Source: Apibacter raozihei
Lineage (GTDB): Bacteria > Bacteroidota > Bacteroidia > Flavobacteriales > Weeksellaceae
Reading direction: 5' to 3'
Length of the DNA stretch: 64,000 nucleotides
Assembly (NCBI RefSeq): GCF_004014855.1
Contig: NZ_CP034930.1
Span: 1,302,001-1,366,000, forward strand
Shown here piece after piece: positions 19,395 to 29,517 of the stretch. The notes beneath the pieces were generated by a model, which saw only the letters and a list, made by a program, of their open reading frames with translations, was not told the DNA's origin and ran no database searches. A program made the position numbers and the translations under genes. Every line of letters starts with the position of its first letter. Within the stretch, counting starts at the first letter, position 1.

Positions 19395-21551
19395 TTAATC
19401 TTTATTTCCTTCCTTTTTTTCAGGTCTTGGTAATAAAACTTTACGGGATAATTTCATTTTCTTTTTGTCATCAGTTCCCAGATATTTGACTTCAATGATA
19501 TCTCCTAGGTTAACGGATTCTTCTACTTTTTCAAGTCTTCTCCACTCCAGTTCAGAAATATGTACTAGACCTTCTACACCTTTTGATATTTCAACAAATG
19601 CTCCGAAAGGCTTAATGGATACAACTTTAGCTTTGTATATTGTTCCTACTTCCGGAACGAAGGCAATTTGTTTGATTCGTGCAATTGCATCATCAATTTT
19701 TGCCTGATCTACACCGGAAATTTCAACTCTACCCACATCATCAGTTTCTTCAATAGTGATGATAGTATCTGTATCTTTCTGAAGTTGTTGTATTATTTTT
19801 CCACCAGGGCCTATAACTGCTCCAATAAACTCTTTAGGAATATCTAGCGAAATTAATTTAGGCGCATTTGGTTTTAAGTGCTCGTTAGGAGCAGGTAATG
19901 TTTCCAGAATTTTACCAAGTATATGTAATCTTCCCTCTTTTGCCTGATTAAGTGCCTGTTCCATGATTTCAAATGATAACCCCTGAATTTTTATATCCAT
20001 TTGACAAGCAGTAATTCCATCTGCTGTTCCGGTTACTTTAAAATCCATGTCTCCTAAATGATCTTCGTCTCCTAGAATGTCTGAAAGAACACTCCATTTT
20101 CCTGAAGATTTATCTGTAATTAACCCCATCGCTATTCCGGATACAGGTTTTTTAATTTGAATACCTGCATCCATTAGTGCTAATGTTCCGGCACAAACCG
20201 TAGCCATAGATGAGGAACCATTTGATTCCAAGATATCAGAAACTACTCTGATAGTATAAGGAGAATCTTCAGGGATAACTTTTTTAAGAGCTCTTTGAGC
20301 TAAATTTCCATGTCCAATTTCTCTCCTTGAAACACCTCTTATGGGTTTTACTTCACCGGTAGAGAAAGGAGGGAAATTATAATGTAAATAGAATTTTTCT
20401 TCATGTTGAGAAATTACATTATCCACTCGGTTAGCATCTAAAGAAGAACCTAAAGTAACTGTAGTTAAAGACTGAGTTTCACCTCTTGTAAATACTGCTG
20501 AACCATGGGAGCCAGGTAAATAATTAACCTCACACCAGATAGGACGAATAGTTTTTGTATCACGTCCATCTAAACGTATTCCTTCATTAAGAATAAGTTG
20601 TCTGACAGCTTCTTTTTGCACATCGTGAAAATAAGTTTTTGCCAGAGATTCTTTTTCTTCTCTTAACTCCTGTTCGTCTTCAGTATATTTGGAAGCAAGA
20701 AAGTCTTCTAAAACCGCCTTAAACTTTTCACTTCTTTCATGTTTGTCAGATGGATTTTTTGCTATATCATAAACTTTTTGATAGGCATAATCCGTAATTT
20801 CTTTTCTTAGATCTTCATCATGTTCTTCATGACAGTATTCTCTTTTAACTAATGATTTTTCAACCTGAGAAGCTAATTTTTCAATGGCCTCAATTTGTTT
20901 CTTTATAGATTCGTGAGCATAGCCTATTGCATCAATCATTTCTTTTTCTGAAATTTCACTCATTTCACCTTCAATCATTACGATAGAATCTTTAGATGCA
21001 CCTACCATAATATCTAAGTCAAAACCATTTTTCATTTGTTCAAAACTTGGATTTATAATAAGCTTTCCATCTTTACGGATTACTCGTACTTCTGAAATAG
21101 GGCCATTAAAAGGCAAATCTGTAACAGCTATTGCTGCAGAGGCAGCCAAACCGGCTAAAGAATCAGGAAGTACGGAATCATCATATGAAATGAGCTGAAT
21201 CATTACTTGGATTTCTGCGTGGAAATCATCAGGGAATAAAGGTCTCAATACTCTGTCAACCAATCTCATGGTTAAAATTTCTTCATCTGTAGGTCGGCCT
21301 TCTCTTTTCATAAAGCCTCCCGGAATACGTCCACCGGAAGAAAATTTATCTCTGTAATCAACAGTTAAAGGTAAAAAATCTGTTCCTGGTTTTGCCTCTT
21401 TTGCAGCTACTACTGCAGCTAGTAACATAGTACCACCACATTTTACTACAACAGAACCATCCGCTTGTTTCGCCAGTTTTCCTGTTTCCAGAATTATTTC
21501 CCGGCCATCTTCTAAAATAATTTTTTCTGTAATTGCTTTTGGAATTTCCAT
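19395..21551 (-). CDS. pnp: Polyribonucleotide nucleotidyltransferase (PNPase)
   Basis: Phosphorolytic 3'-5' exoribonuclease central to mRNA decay. Two RNase PH domains (catalytic core around [16 protein letters not shown] and [13 protein letters not shown]), a helical linker, then KH (about 565-620, with [12 protein letters not shown]) and S1 (about 630-700, with [11 protein letters not shown] and EGLVHISE) RNA-binding domains are visible. Length 718 aa is normal. It lies downstream of rpsO as in many bacteria, but with a terminator and a second hairpin between them. Confidence 0.98.
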   Translation of the reverse strand: MEIPKAITEKIILEDGREIILETGKLAKQADGSVVVKCGGTMLLAAVVAAKEAKPGTDFLPLTVDYRDKFSSGGRIPGGFMKREGRPTDEEILTMRLVDRVLRPLFPDDFHAEIQVMIQLISYDDSVLPDSLAGLAASAAIAVTDLPFNGPISEVRVIRKDGKLIINPSFEQMKNGFDLDIMVGASKDSIVMIEGEMSEISEKEMIDAIGYAHESIKKQIEAIEKLASQVEKSLVKREYCHEEHDEDLRKEITDYAYQKVYDIAKNPSDKHERSEKFKAVLEDFLASKYTEDEQELREEKESLAKTYFHDVQKEAVRQLILNEGIRLDGRDTKTIRPIWCEVNYLPGSHGSAVFTRGETQSLTTVTLGSSLDANRVDNVISQHEEKFYLHYNFPPFSTGEVKPIRGVSRREIGHGNLAQRALKKVIPEDSPYTIRVVSDILESNGSSSMATVCAGTLALMDAGIQIKKPVSGIAMGLITDKSSGKWSVLSDILGDEDHLGDMDFKVTGTADGITACQMDIKIQGLSFEIMEQALNQAKEGRLHILGKILETLPAPNEHLKPNAPKLISLDIPKEFIGAVIGPGGKIIQQLQKDTDTIITIEETDDVGRVEISGVDQAKIDDAIARIKQIAFVPEVGTIYKAKVVSIKPFGAFVEISKGVEGLVHISELEWRRLEKVEESVNLGDIIEVKYLGTDDKKKMKLSRKVLLPRPEKKEGNKD

Positions 21552-21650
21552 AAAAAATTCAAAAATTATAATTAATACTTTATTTATATAAAGTAAAAAA
21601 GAAGACGATTACATTTAAATCAATAGTTAACTCTTTTGAAATAAACATTC

Positions 21651-21702
21651 AGAGAACACTCAAGTCCATTAAAATAGTCAGATTAATGGAATTCAGTGCT
21701 CT
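21651..21702 (-). promoter_or_regulatory. Hairpin in the pnp leader
   Basis: A long imperfect inverted repeat. Outer arms AGAGaaCACT and AGTGCTCT and perfect inner arms TCCATTAA and TTAATGGA enclose a 10-base loop. It lies in the rpsO-pnp gap, about 100 bases before the pnp ATG and after the rpsO terminator. There is no T run, so it is not a terminator. In E. coli a stem in the pnp leader is cut by RNase III for autoregulation; a similar role here is inference. Confidence 0.45.
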
Positions 21703-21784
21703 TTGTGTTTTTATTGAGAAGTAATTAACGATTAGAATATTAAATGAAACTTTCTTCTTTTTTAACTTGTTTCGAAAAAAATGT

Positions 21785-21814
21785 AAAAAAGGCAATTTTA
21801 TAATTGCCTTTTTT
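21785..21814 (-). terminator. Rho-independent terminator of rpsO
   Basis: AAAAAAGGCAATTTTA and its complement TAATTGCCTTTTTT form a stem with A and T flanks, 12 bases after the rpsO stop codon. Confidence 0.8.
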
Positions 21815-21826
21815 AATATTCTGCAT

Positions 21827-22096
21827 TTACTTACGAATTCCTAATTCCGCAATAATAGCTCTATACCTTGTGATGTCTTTTTTCTTAAGGTAATCAAGCA
21901 ATCTTTTTCTTTTACCTACTAGAGTTACTAGAGCTCTTTCAGTATTGAAATCTTTATGATTTCTTTTTAAGTGCTGAGTTAAATGGTTGATTCTAAAAGT
22001 AAAAAGAGCAACCTGCCCTTCTGCGCTTCCGGTATTTTTTTCGTCTTTACCGTGTTTAGCGAAAATTTCTTTTTTAATTTCTGTTGTCAGATACAT
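21827..22096 (-). CDS. rpsO: 30S ribosomal protein S15
   Basis: 89 aa with the S15 signature HLKRNHKDFNTERALVTLVG followed by KRKRLLDYLKKKD. S15 binds the central domain of 16S rRNA early in 30S assembly. It has a strong promoter of its own and a terminator immediately after the stop; pnp follows on the same strand. Confidence 0.98.
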   Translation of the reverse strand: MYLTTEIKKEIFAKHGKDEKNTGSAEGQVALFTFRINHLTQHLKRNHKDFNTERALVTLVGKRKRLLDYLKKKDITRYRAIIAELGIRK

Positions 22097-22135
22097 GCCA
22101 ATATTAATTTTGAATGATTATTATGTATTGTCCTG

Positions 22136-22166
22136 CAAATATATAACAATTATTGCAAAACACAAA
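22136..22166 (-). promoter_or_regulatory. rpsO promoter (Bacteroidota -33/-7)
   Basis: On the minus strand, -33 TTTG (22166-22163), a 19-base spacer and -7 TATATTTG (22143-22136) match the Bacteroidota consensus TTTG-N19-TAnnTTTG. The rpsO ATG is 39 bases downstream. This is the best complete promoter match I found in the window. Confidence 0.65.
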
Positions 22167-22179
22167 ACTATTATATAAA

Positions 22180-22212
22180 GCAGAGAGATATGAAAATTTC
22201 ATATCTCTCTGC
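22180..22212. terminator. Strong hairpin between the META gene and rpsO
   Basis: GCAGAGAGATATGAAA pairs with the segment ending TCATATCTCTCTGC, a long near-perfect stem. It sits 25 bases after the stop of the META-domain gene. The longer T run is on the plus strand and a shorter one on the minus strand, so it probably ends the META transcript and insulates the rpsO promoter. Confidence 0.6.
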
Positions 22213-22237
22213 TTTTTTGTTATATAAAAAAGGTAAA

Positions 22238-22696
22238 CTATCTGGCTAAAGGAGTGTACTCCAGAACAACTTTGCCGTTCTGTACCATTTGAAGGGTATA
22301 ATTGTTAAAAACAAGAGTACTTTTTTGTCCTAATAAAGTTAATAAGTCAGATTCTTTATTTTTTTGAGCACATGCCATCATAGTTGATGCCATAGGGGTA
22401 GGGGTAAACATATTTCCAATTAAGGCGAAACCTCCATTAAATTGATTGCAACCTCCATTACCGTATACTCTATGTTCATTGAAGTCAAATGTAATGTTAG
22501 GAATTGTACCTTTAAAAGCTGTGCCTGCATCAACTCCATTAATTGATTTTAAAACCCAAGTACCTTTAAGTTTTGATGCTATTTCTTTATTTTCTACTTT
22601 ATCGGATACTGTTTTAGCAGTGTCGCAATTTTGTAAAGTAAAGGATATGCAAGTTAAAAATATCCCAATAAAACTAAATTTAATTAAATTTTTCAT
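22238..22696 (-). CDS. META/HslJ domain lipoprotein
   Basis: 152 aa. A hydrophobic signal segment (about 5-22) ends at Cys24 in LQNC, a plausible lipobox. The rest is one META domain, with the usual LKGTWVLKSINGV opening, the GNGGCNQFNGGF motif and MMACAQKNKE. HslJ-type META proteins are envelope proteins linked to stress and novobiocin resistance in E. coli; the molecular function is unknown. It is 66 bases after the rhodanese gene. Confidence 0.85.
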   Translation of the reverse strand: MKNLIKFSFIGIFLTCISFTLQNCDTAKTVSDKVENKEIASKLKGTWVLKSINGVDAGTAFKGTIPNITFDFNEHRVYGNGGCNQFNGGFALIGNMFTPTPMASTMMACAQKNKESDLLTLLGQKSTLVFNNYTLQMVQNGKVVLEYTPLAR

Positions 22697-22762
22697 TTTT
22701 TTGTATTTAAGTAATATGCTTAATTCAAATAGTTTGCCAAAATGAGAAAATTTCCAGTTTGC

Positions 22763-23047
22763 TTATTTATCTAAAAGTTCGTTTACATCTTTAAAACCTC
22801 CTCCGTTATAAATATCGGAAAAACCTTGTGAGGTAAGATATTCCACAACTTTACCTGATCTATTACCAGACCTGCAGAAAACAACTAAAGGAGTGCTGAA
22901 TTTTTTTATTTCTTCAATTTTCTCTGGTATTTCATTCATTGGAATAAGTATGGCATTCGGTACCTTTCCTTCGTTAATTAATTCTTCTTCTTCTCTTACA
23001 TCCAAAAGCGTAACATTCGGATGATTAATAATTTCTTTTAAATTCAT
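22763..23047 (-). CDS. Rhodanese-like domain protein
   Basis: 94 aa single rhodanese domain with active-site loop VVFCRSGNRSG (Cys58-centred) and the start motif LLDVREEEE. Such stand-alone domains carry persulfide sulfur or act as redox proteins; the partner is not known. No signal peptide. It begins 4 bases after the stop of the M13 peptidase gene, so it is probably co-transcribed. Confidence 0.9.
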   Translation of the reverse strand: MNLKEIINHPNVTLLDVREEEELINEGKVPNAILIPMNEIPEKIEEIKKFSTPLVVFCRSGNRSGKVVEYLTSQGFSDIYNGGGFKDVNELLDK

Positions 23048-23051
23048 TTTA

Positions 23052-25073
23052 TTACCAAATTATAATTCTTTTATTTTTAGGCTTAAACATTTTATCTCCT
23101 TTTTTTACTTTGAAAGCTTTATAGAAACCATCTATGTTTTCCAAAGGAGCGATTGCACGGTAATATCCTGGTGCATGAGGATCTGTTTTTATTTGATTGC
23201 TGAGTGCTTCATCTGTTATTTTGGTTCTCCAAATGGTAGCCCAAGATATGAAGTATCTCTGTTCAGGAGTAAAATTATCAATTTTTTTAGGTCTACCTTT
23301 ATCTGCTAAATAAAGTTCTAACGCATCAAAGGATATGGTTAGTCCGCCCAAATCAGCAATATTTTCACCCAGTGTAAGTTGTCCGTTTATATTTGCACCT
23401 GGTAAGGGTTCGAACATATTGAATTGTTCTACAAGGGCCTGAGTTGCTGTTTCAAATTTCTTTTTATCTTCAGGGGTCCACCAGTCTTTTAAATTTCCTT
23501 CTCCGTCAAATTGAGATCCGCTATCATCAAAACCATGTGACATTTCATGTCCGATTACAGCTCCAATACCTCCAAAATTTAAAGCAGCATCTGCCTTATA
23601 ATCGTAAAAAGGTGGTTGCAGAATAGCTGCAGGGAAAACAATTTCGTTATACATAGGGTTGTAGTAAGCATTTACTGTTTGCGGAGCCATGAACCATTCG
23701 CTTTTATCCACGGGCTTACCTATTTTATTTTTTTCTTTATTATAATTAAATATTATGGTGTTAAGGTTGTTTTGAAAGAATGAACCGCCGTTTTTTATTG
23801 ATTTAATTTCCAGTTTAGAGTAATCTCTCCATTTATCCGGATAACCTATTTTGACTGAAAATTGGTTAAGTTTTTCCAATGCTTTTTTCTTCGTAGGTTC
23901 AGACATCCATGACAAATTTTTAATATGAATAACAAAAGATCTTTCCAGATAGTCTATAAGTTCTTTAGCATTAGCTTTAGCCTCTTCAGGAAAAACTTCG
24001 GCTACATATAATTTCCCAAATGCTTCTCCCATTGAATGATTTATATGTGAAAGGGCTCTTTTGTCTAAGGCTCTTTGTTCTTTTTGTCCGTTCAATGTTC
24101 TGCCATAAAAATCAAAATCTATTTCGTCTAATTCTTCTGTTAAACAGGAAGCAGCACTTCTAATGATATAAGCCTTAAGATAGTCTTTAAGCAGGGCAAG
24201 ATTTTGAGGGTTGATGTGTTTGTCCAGATTTTCATAATAATTTTTTTCAGGAATAATTACTTTATCTGTTTTGATTCCTAATTTTGACAAGTAGGCAGGT
24301 AAATTAACGTTATTAGAAATTTTTTTTAGTTCAGTTAGTGTATAAGGATTATTTAAAAGTTGAGAGTTTCTAATTTTTTCAACTGTTAATAGTTCTGATG
24401 CTAATTCCTTTTCAAAATTGGTAATTTGTCTAGCTTTATCTTCAGTATTAGTGTATCCAAATACTTTTAGAAGTTTAGATAAATAATTAGTATATTGAGC
24501 AATAACTTGTTTAGATCTTTCATCATCTTTATGGTAATAGTCTCTCCCGAGTCCTAAGCTAGCATCACTTAAATAAACAGCATTTTTGTTACTATCACTA
24601 AAATCAGAATCTACGGAAAATCCGTAAAACGGATTCATATTTAGAGGTGTAAATTCTTCGAGCAGCGATTTGAATTGTTCAAACGTTTTTACTTTATCAA
24701 CCTTATTTAAGTAAGGTTTTACTGGAGATATGCCTTGTTTATTCCTTGCTTTCAAGTCTATAAAAGAAGTGTAAATATCTGCAATTTTTTGACCTTCACT
24801 GCCTTTAGGGTAAGATTGTGAAAGTGATTTTTTCAAGATTGTTAGAGAAATTGAATCTGTAGATTCACGAAGTTGATCAAAACTACCCCATCTGGATCTA
24901 TCAGACGGAATATGTGTAGTTTTCATCCAATTTCCATTTACATAATTGTAAAAGTCGTCTTGAGGTCTCATTTTTTTATCCATATAACTGGTATTTATTG
25001 AATGATTCTGAGCAATAACTCCGGTTAAAGGGAGAGAAATAAACGAAAGAATTTGTAAAATTAATTTTCTCAT
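23052..25073 (-). CDS. pepO: M13-family zinc metallopeptidase (PepO/neprilysin-like)
   Basis: Secreted or periplasmic endopeptidase acting on short peptides. A signal peptide is visible from the ATG at 25073 (MRKLILQILSFISLPLTGVIAQ), which I prefer to the in-frame ATG at 25094 because it gives a normal leader and lies downstream of a -7 element. The zinc motif HEMSH (in IGHEMSHGFDDSG), third ligand ENIADLGG and substrate motif NAYYNP are intact. It reads into the rhodanese gene. Confidence 0.93.
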   Translation of the reverse strand: MRKLILQILSFISLPLTGVIAQNHSINTSYMDKKMRPQDDFYNYVNGNWMKTTHIPSDRSRWGSFDQLRESTDSISLTILKKSLSQSYPKGSEGQKIADIYTSFIDLKARNKQGISPVKPYLNKVDKVKTFEQFKSLLEEFTPLNMNPFYGFSVDSDFSDSNKNAVYLSDASLGLGRDYYHKDDERSKQVIAQYTNYLSKLLKVFGYTNTEDKARQITNFEKELASELLTVEKIRNSQLLNNPYTLTELKKISNNVNLPAYLSKLGIKTDKVIIPEKNYYENLDKHINPQNLALLKDYLKAYIIRSAASCLTEELDEIDFDFYGRTLNGQKEQRALDKRALSHINHSMGEAFGKLYVAEVFPEEAKANAKELIDYLERSFVIHIKNLSWMSEPTKKKALEKLNQFSVKIGYPDKWRDYSKLEIKSIKNGGSFFQNNLNTIIFNYNKEKNKIGKPVDKSEWFMAPQTVNAYYNPMYNEIVFPAAILQPPFYDYKADAALNFGGIGAVIGHEMSHGFDDSGSQFDGEGNLKDWWTPEDKKKFETATQALVEQFNMFEPLPGANINGQLTLGENIADLGGLTISFDALELYLADKGRPKKIDNFTPEQRYFISWATIWRTKITDEALSNQIKTDPHAPGYYRAIAPLENIDGFYKAFKVKKGDKMFKPKNKRIIIW

Positions 25074-25096
25074 GTTCAGGGTTAAGTATTTCAAAC

Positions 25097-25104
25097 CAAA
25101 TTTA
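25097..25104 (-). promoter_or_regulatory. Candidate -7 element of pepO
   Basis: The minus strand reads TAAATTTG, 23 bases before the ATG at 25073. It would lie outside the gene only if that downstream start is used. Confidence 0.35.
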
Positions 25105-25179
25105 AATAAAAAACATATATAACCTTCATTTTAACAAAAATTTAAAGACCACTTTCTAAATAATAATATTTAAAATTAG

Positions 25180-25187
25180 TATTTTTG
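25180..25187 (+). promoter_or_regulatory. Candidate -7 element of ftsE
   Basis: TATTTTTG matches TAnnTTTG and ends 35 bases before the ATG at 25223. No good -33 element. Confidence 0.35.
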
Positions 25188-25222
25188 TTTTCATTAATTC
25201 TCAATTACAGAATATCTTTAAA

Positions 25223-25915
25223 ATGAATGAACCAATCTTATACTTAAAAAATGCAAGTATTTACCAGAAAAATTTTTTAGTATTAAATCATGTAAACTTA
25301 ATATTAGAGAAAGGTGAATTTTCGTACCTAATAGGAAAAACAGGAAGTGGTAAAAGTTCTTTATTAAAGGTTTTATATGGAGATATTCCTTTGATAGAAG
25401 GTAGCGGTAAGGTTGTTGATATGGATCTTGTTTCTCTTAAGTCTAATGAGGTTCCGGCTTTGAGGCGAAAACTAGGTATAGTTTTTCAGGATTTTCAGTT
25501 ATTAACAGACAGGACGGTTGAGAAAAATCTCTTATTTGTTTTAAAAGCAACTGGCTGGAAAGATAAATATGCGATTGATGAAAGAATTAATGAAGTTTTG
25601 GAAAGTGTAGGCATGTCTACTAAAAAACATAAAATGCCTCATGAATTATCGGGAGGAGAACAGCAGCGTATAGCTATTGCCCGTGCACTTCTTAATCATC
25701 CGGCTTTAATTTTAGCTGATGAGCCAACAGGTAATTTAGACCCTGAAACCTCAAATGAGATTATGTTGTTATTAAAAGGTATTGCTGAAAAAAATCATTG
25801 TGCTATTCTCATGGCTACACATGATTATTCTATGATTAAAAATTTTCCGGCTAAAACTGTAAAATGTGAAGATGGAAAAGTTTATCATGGTGACTCGGAA
25901 GATCTTTTCGCTTAA
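25223..25915 (+). CDS. ftsE: FtsE-like ABC ATP-binding protein
   Basis: 230 aa ABC ATPase with Walker A GKTGSGKSSLL (about 37-47), signature LSGGEQQRIAIARALL and Walker B LILADEPTGNLD. The short length and sequence are those of FtsE, which with FtsX forms a membrane complex activating septal wall hydrolases. ftsX is not adjacent: the only candidate lies about 9 kb away on the other strand. A LolD/MacB-type assignment is the main alternative. Confidence 0.85.
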   Translation: MNEPILYLKNASIYQKNFLVLNHVNLILEKGEFSYLIGKTGSGKSSLLKVLYGDIPLIEGSGKVVDMDLVSLKSNEVPALRRKLGIVFQDFQLLTDRTVEKNLLFVLKATGWKDKYAIDERINEVLESVGMSTKKHKMPHELSGGEQQRIAIARALLNHPALILADEPTGNLDPETSNEIMLLLKGIAEKNHCAILMATHDYSMIKNFPAKTVKCEDGKVYHGDSEDLFA

Positions 25916-25948
25916 CATTAACGCTTATTCTACATGAGTTAAATTTTA

Positions 25949-26839
25949 ATGATATCCATTCTCATACCTGTTTTTAATTACTCTGTAAAAGATCTTATTA
26001 TTGAGTTAAAAAAACAAGCAATTGAATCTGATTTACCCATTGAAATATTAGTGTTTGACGATTGCTCAACAGACGAAGATATAAGTTTGCTGAACAAAGA
26101 AACTTGCGAAGTTTATGAAGTTTCTTATGTATTATCAGAGCAAAATGTGGGTAATGCAAAAGCTAGAAATTTTTTAGTTGCTAAATCCACTTTTTCCTGG
26201 CTTTTATTTATAGATGCGGATATGTTTCCTGTAAATAAGGATTTTTTATTTAAATATATAGAATCTACATTGTTACTTGAAGACGTCATTTGTGGGGATG
26301 TAGTTTATAAGAATGAAGTTCCTTCTGAGGGAATATTACGATGGAAGTATGGAAGAACTCATGAGCAGGTAGATTTTAATTCCAGAATAAAAAATCCTCA
26401 TCTTATGTTTCGCTTAAATTGTTTTATGATAAAAAAAGATATTTATTTAAAATATCCTTTTCCGGAGCTAAACGAGACTTATGGTTATACAGATATTTTT
26501 TATTCGTCTCAATTAAAAAAAAATGGTATAACTGTCAGGCATATTGAGAATCCTATGTATCATTTAGGTCTGGAGAGTAATGAGAAATTTTTATTTAAAA
26601 CAGAAAAGGCTGTACGGAATTTGGCTCATGCTATGCACGAAGGAAAGGATATATCACTAATTAAATTAGCATTGTTTTATATAAAAATTAAACGCCTTTA
26701 TCTGGATATAGTTCTTCGTTATTTATATAAAATATCATATTTTTATATAAGAAAAAATCTGCTATCTAAATCCCCTTCAATTTTATTATTTCAGTTTTAT
26801 AAATTAGGTTATTTGTCAGAATTACTTGCTCGTAAATAA
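25949..26839 (+). CDS. Family 2 glycosyltransferase
   Basis: 296 aa GT-A fold transferase. The N-terminal nucleotide-sugar site (SILIPVFN, then VFDDCSTDED) and the metal-binding motif DADMFP (about 90-95) are visible, followed by a GT2-type acceptor half. The C-terminal region is basic and hydrophobic, suggesting membrane association. It is likely to act in lipopolysaccharide or capsule sugar assembly together with the neighbouring transferase and flippase. Its 3' end overlaps the convergent gene by 31 bases. Confidence 0.88.
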   Translation: MISILIPVFNYSVKDLIIELKKQAIESDLPIEILVFDDCSTDEDISLLNKETCEVYEVSYVLSEQNVGNAKARNFLVAKSTFSWLLFIDADMFPVNKDFLFKYIESTLLLEDVICGDVVYKNEVPSEGILRWKYGRTHEQVDFNSRIKNPHLMFRLNCFMIKKDIYLKYPFPELNETYGYTDIFYSSQLKKNGITVRHIENPMYHLGLESNEKFLFKTEKAVRNLAHAMHEGKDISLIKLALFYIKIKRLYLDIVLRYLYKISYFYIRKNLLSKSPSILLFQFYKLGYLSELLARK

Positions 26840-27900
26840 ATATCAATTAGTTTATTTTCCTGATTTTCCCAGCAATATTTTTCAGCTGCTTTTCTGAGAT
26901 TGTACTGATAAAATTTTTTACCATTTTGCATTACTAGTCTAATTTTTTTTGCGATTTCCGATGCTTCATGATTTATTATTACTTCACCTATCTGGTTTTC
27001 TTCAATTACAGATTTTATTTCCGGAAGAAATGTTCCTACAATAGGTATTCCAGAGTGTATATAATCAAATACTTTATTAGGTAAAGAATAATAATAACTT
27101 AACCCGCAGTTCTCTTCAAGGCTTACACCTAAAGATGCTTGTGGAGTTATAATTTTTAATTCTTCCGGCAATTTATGTCCTAAAAAATCAATATTATTTA
27201 ATTTTAAGTCACGTACTAATGTTTTTAAACGATTTTCATATAAACCGGTTCCCACTATCCAAAGTTTAAATTGTGGAAGAAGAGCCATTGCATGTATCAA
27301 GTGAATAAGGCCACGCCCTTCTTTTAATACGCCTTGATAAATAATAATCTTAGAAGCATTGCACTCATTTAATTCTTTGTAGTAGAAGTAAGGAGCATTA
27401 TTTATCACTGTAGGTTTTTTATTATATGTTTTGTAAAAATAAGAAGCATAACCGTTACTTACGGTATAAAAAGAATTAATACGGGGAATTAAAAATTTTT
27501 CTAATAGTTTCCAAACTTTTTGCGAATATCTTCCTTGTATAGAGGGAAGCTCGGAGTATATTTCATGACTATCAAATACCAAAGGTACTTTCTTTATTTT
27601 TGAGACAAGGTAATTAGGAAGTAAAGAGTCTAAATCATTTGATGCAAGTATCGTGTTTTTGTCAGTTCGTAACAATAATCTCCAAAAAAGTTTAATATTA
27701 AATTCAGCAAATAATAAAAAACTTTTATTAAATATCAAGGGAATTCTATAAGCTGGATATTCCTTTTTTAGAGGAGGAGAGCCATAAAGATTAGTACCAA
27801 TTATATTTATATTAAAATTATGTTTTTTTAAGGAAGAACAAACTTTACTTACTCTTTGATCTGTGGAAATGTTATTAATTACCGAAATTAGGATTTTCAA
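26809..27900 (-). CDS. Family 4 (GT-B) glycosyltransferase
   Basis: 363 aa. The C-terminal half has the GT4 layout: IIYQGVLKEGRGL, LWIVGTGLYENRL, and the EEN-type donor site GVSLEENCGLSYYYSLPNK followed by the IPIVGT element. Probably adds a sugar to a surface polysaccharide; donor and acceptor are unknown. It is transcribed towards the GT2 gene and away from the flippase. Confidence 0.85.
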   Translation of the reverse strand: MKILISVINNISTDQRVSKVCSSLKKHNFNINIIGTNLYGSPPLKKEYPAYRIPLIFNKSFLLFAEFNIKLFWRLLLRTDKNTILASNDLDSLLPNYLVSKIKKVPLVFDSHEIYSELPSIQGRYSQKVWKLLEKFLIPRINSFYTVSNGYASYFYKTYNKKPTVINNAPYFYYKELNECNASKIIIYQGVLKEGRGLIHLIHAMALLPQFKLWIVGTGLYENRLKTLVRDLKLNNIDFLGHKLPEELKIITPQASLGVSLEENCGLSYYYSLPNKVFDYIHSGIPIVGTFLPEIKSVIEENQIGEVIINHEASEIAKKIRLVMQNGKKFYQYNLRKAAEKYCWENQENKLIDIYLRASNSDK

Positions 27901-28129
27901 AAAAATGATAATTTAAAATATTTATTCAAAAATACTAATATTTAATTTCAATAGTATTAATAATAAATATTATATTTCAGAAAATTTAAGTTGTTATTTT
28001 TACTTCGTTTAAAATCAAAAAATATATTTAGCACTAAAAAAAGTTATAGAACTATCTTAGAAACTATACAGCCGATGAGTTAAAATAAAATATCAAATGA
28101 AAACAAGCTGTTTGTTTAATATCTATGAG

Positions 28130-28137
28130 TATTTTTG
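28130..28137 (+). promoter_or_regulatory. Candidate -7 element of the flippase gene
   Basis: TATTTTTG ends 22 bases before the ATG at 28160; a TTTG at 28111-28114 lies 15 bases upstream, a little closer than the usual -33 spacing. Confidence 0.4.
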
Positions 28138-28159
28138 TTACTTGTTACACTAATTTGTA

Positions 28160-29410
28160 ATGAAAATAAATTTAAATATAATTAAAGATTTTATTCTGCA
28201 CAATAAGGTTTTTGAAAATTACTTTTTCATGACTGTATTAAAGTTGATATCAACTTTCTTAGGCTTATTATTATATCCATATTTAATAAGTACATTAGGA
28301 ATGGAAACATATGGAAAATATATTTTCGCTCAAGCAATAACATCTTTTTTTATAATTTTAGTATCTTTTGGTTTTGATCTTCCAAATACAAAAAAAATTG
28401 TTGAAAATAAAGATAACTTAAAAACAAAAAGTTTTATATTATCTGGTGTGTTTACGTCAAAGTTATATTTATTATTTATTTCAATTATTCTTTTTGGTCT
28501 TTTATTATATTTATTTAGAAATGAAGATATAAGTCCGATTATATTTTCAATTTGCTTTTCGCAGATTCTTGGCGAATTATTTTTTCCGGTGTGGTATTTC
28601 AGAGCGATACAGAAAATGAAAATCGTTACCTACATACAACTTTTTTTTCGTTTAATGACTGTACCTTTTATTTTAATATTTATTAAAGCTCCAGAAAATT
28701 TGTGGATTTATGCTTTAATAATGTCCTTATCAATTATCTTTGGAGGGTTAGTATCCATGTATATTATACTAAAAAAATATAAATTAAGATTAAAACTCAT
28801 TTCTATAAAATCTTTAAAGACTTTCTTTAAAGAAGCTTCACCTTTTTTCTGGACTAATTGTATTGAGGCTGTTAAAGATCAGGCAGCGACCATTATAGCT
28901 GGTACATTTTTAGGAATGTCCGAAGTAGCTATATACGATTTAGCTAAAAAAATCATAATAACTCCAAGAATTGTTACTGCAAATATAAACAGTGCTCTTT
29001 ATCCTAAAATTATTGCCGAAAATAATAAATCTAAAATTAAAAAAATCATTTTTTTTGAAACAATAATAGGATTTAGTATAGTCTTATTAATCAGTATTTT
29101 TGGATATTGGATTGTGATATTTTTAGGAGGAGAAAACATGAACTTTTCTTATCCTGTATCAATTATTTTAAGTTTTACAATACTATCATGGTTAGTTGTT
29201 GGAGCGTATACTAATTTTATTTTTATACCAAGTGGTCACTCTTATTTTATCACGTTGAACCAGAGTATTGCTTTAATTATCTTTATTCTAGCTTGTTCTT
29301 TACTTTTTGTTCACAAAAATATTATTGTAATAAGTTTTGCATTGTCATTATCCGGAGTGTGTGAAATATTCTTTTGTAAATATTTGACAAAAAAATATAG
29401 TTTATTATAA
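28160..29410 (+). CDS. Oligosaccharide flippase (Wzx/MOP family)
   Basis: 416 aa polytopic membrane protein with about 12 hydrophobic segments and the MOP-type N-terminal motif (YPYLISTLGMETYGKYIFAQA). It probably flips an undecaprenyl-linked O-antigen or capsule repeat unit across the inner membrane. It stands alone on the plus strand, but two glycosyltransferases lie within 2.3 kb. The gene is very AT-rich, as surface-polysaccharide genes often are. Confidence 0.87.
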   Translation: MKINLNIIKDFILHNKVFENYFFMTVLKLISTFLGLLLYPYLISTLGMETYGKYIFAQAITSFFIILVSFGFDLPNTKKIVENKDNLKTKSFILSGVFTSKLYLLFISIILFGLLLYLFRNEDISPIIFSICFSQILGELFFPVWYFRAIQKMKIVTYIQLFFRLMTVPFILIFIKAPENLWIYALIMSLSIIFGGLVSMYIILKKYKLRLKLISIKSLKTFFKEASPFFWTNCIEAVKDQAATIIAGTFLGMSEVAIYDLAKKIIITPRIVTANINSALYPKIIAENNKSKIKKIIFFETIIGFSIVLLISIFGYWIVIFLGGENMNFSYPVSIILSFTILSWLVVGAYTNFIFIPSGHSYFITLNQSIALIIFILACSLLFVHKNIIVISFALSLSGVCEIFFCKYLTKKYSLL

Positions 29411-29517
29411 CTTAACTTTTTTATGAAAATTACAGTTTATAAATACCAATTTGAATATTATCCGATAATGATTTTAATGCAGTAAATATTAATTGTGTAT
29501 AGCTGATTATTAGATAA

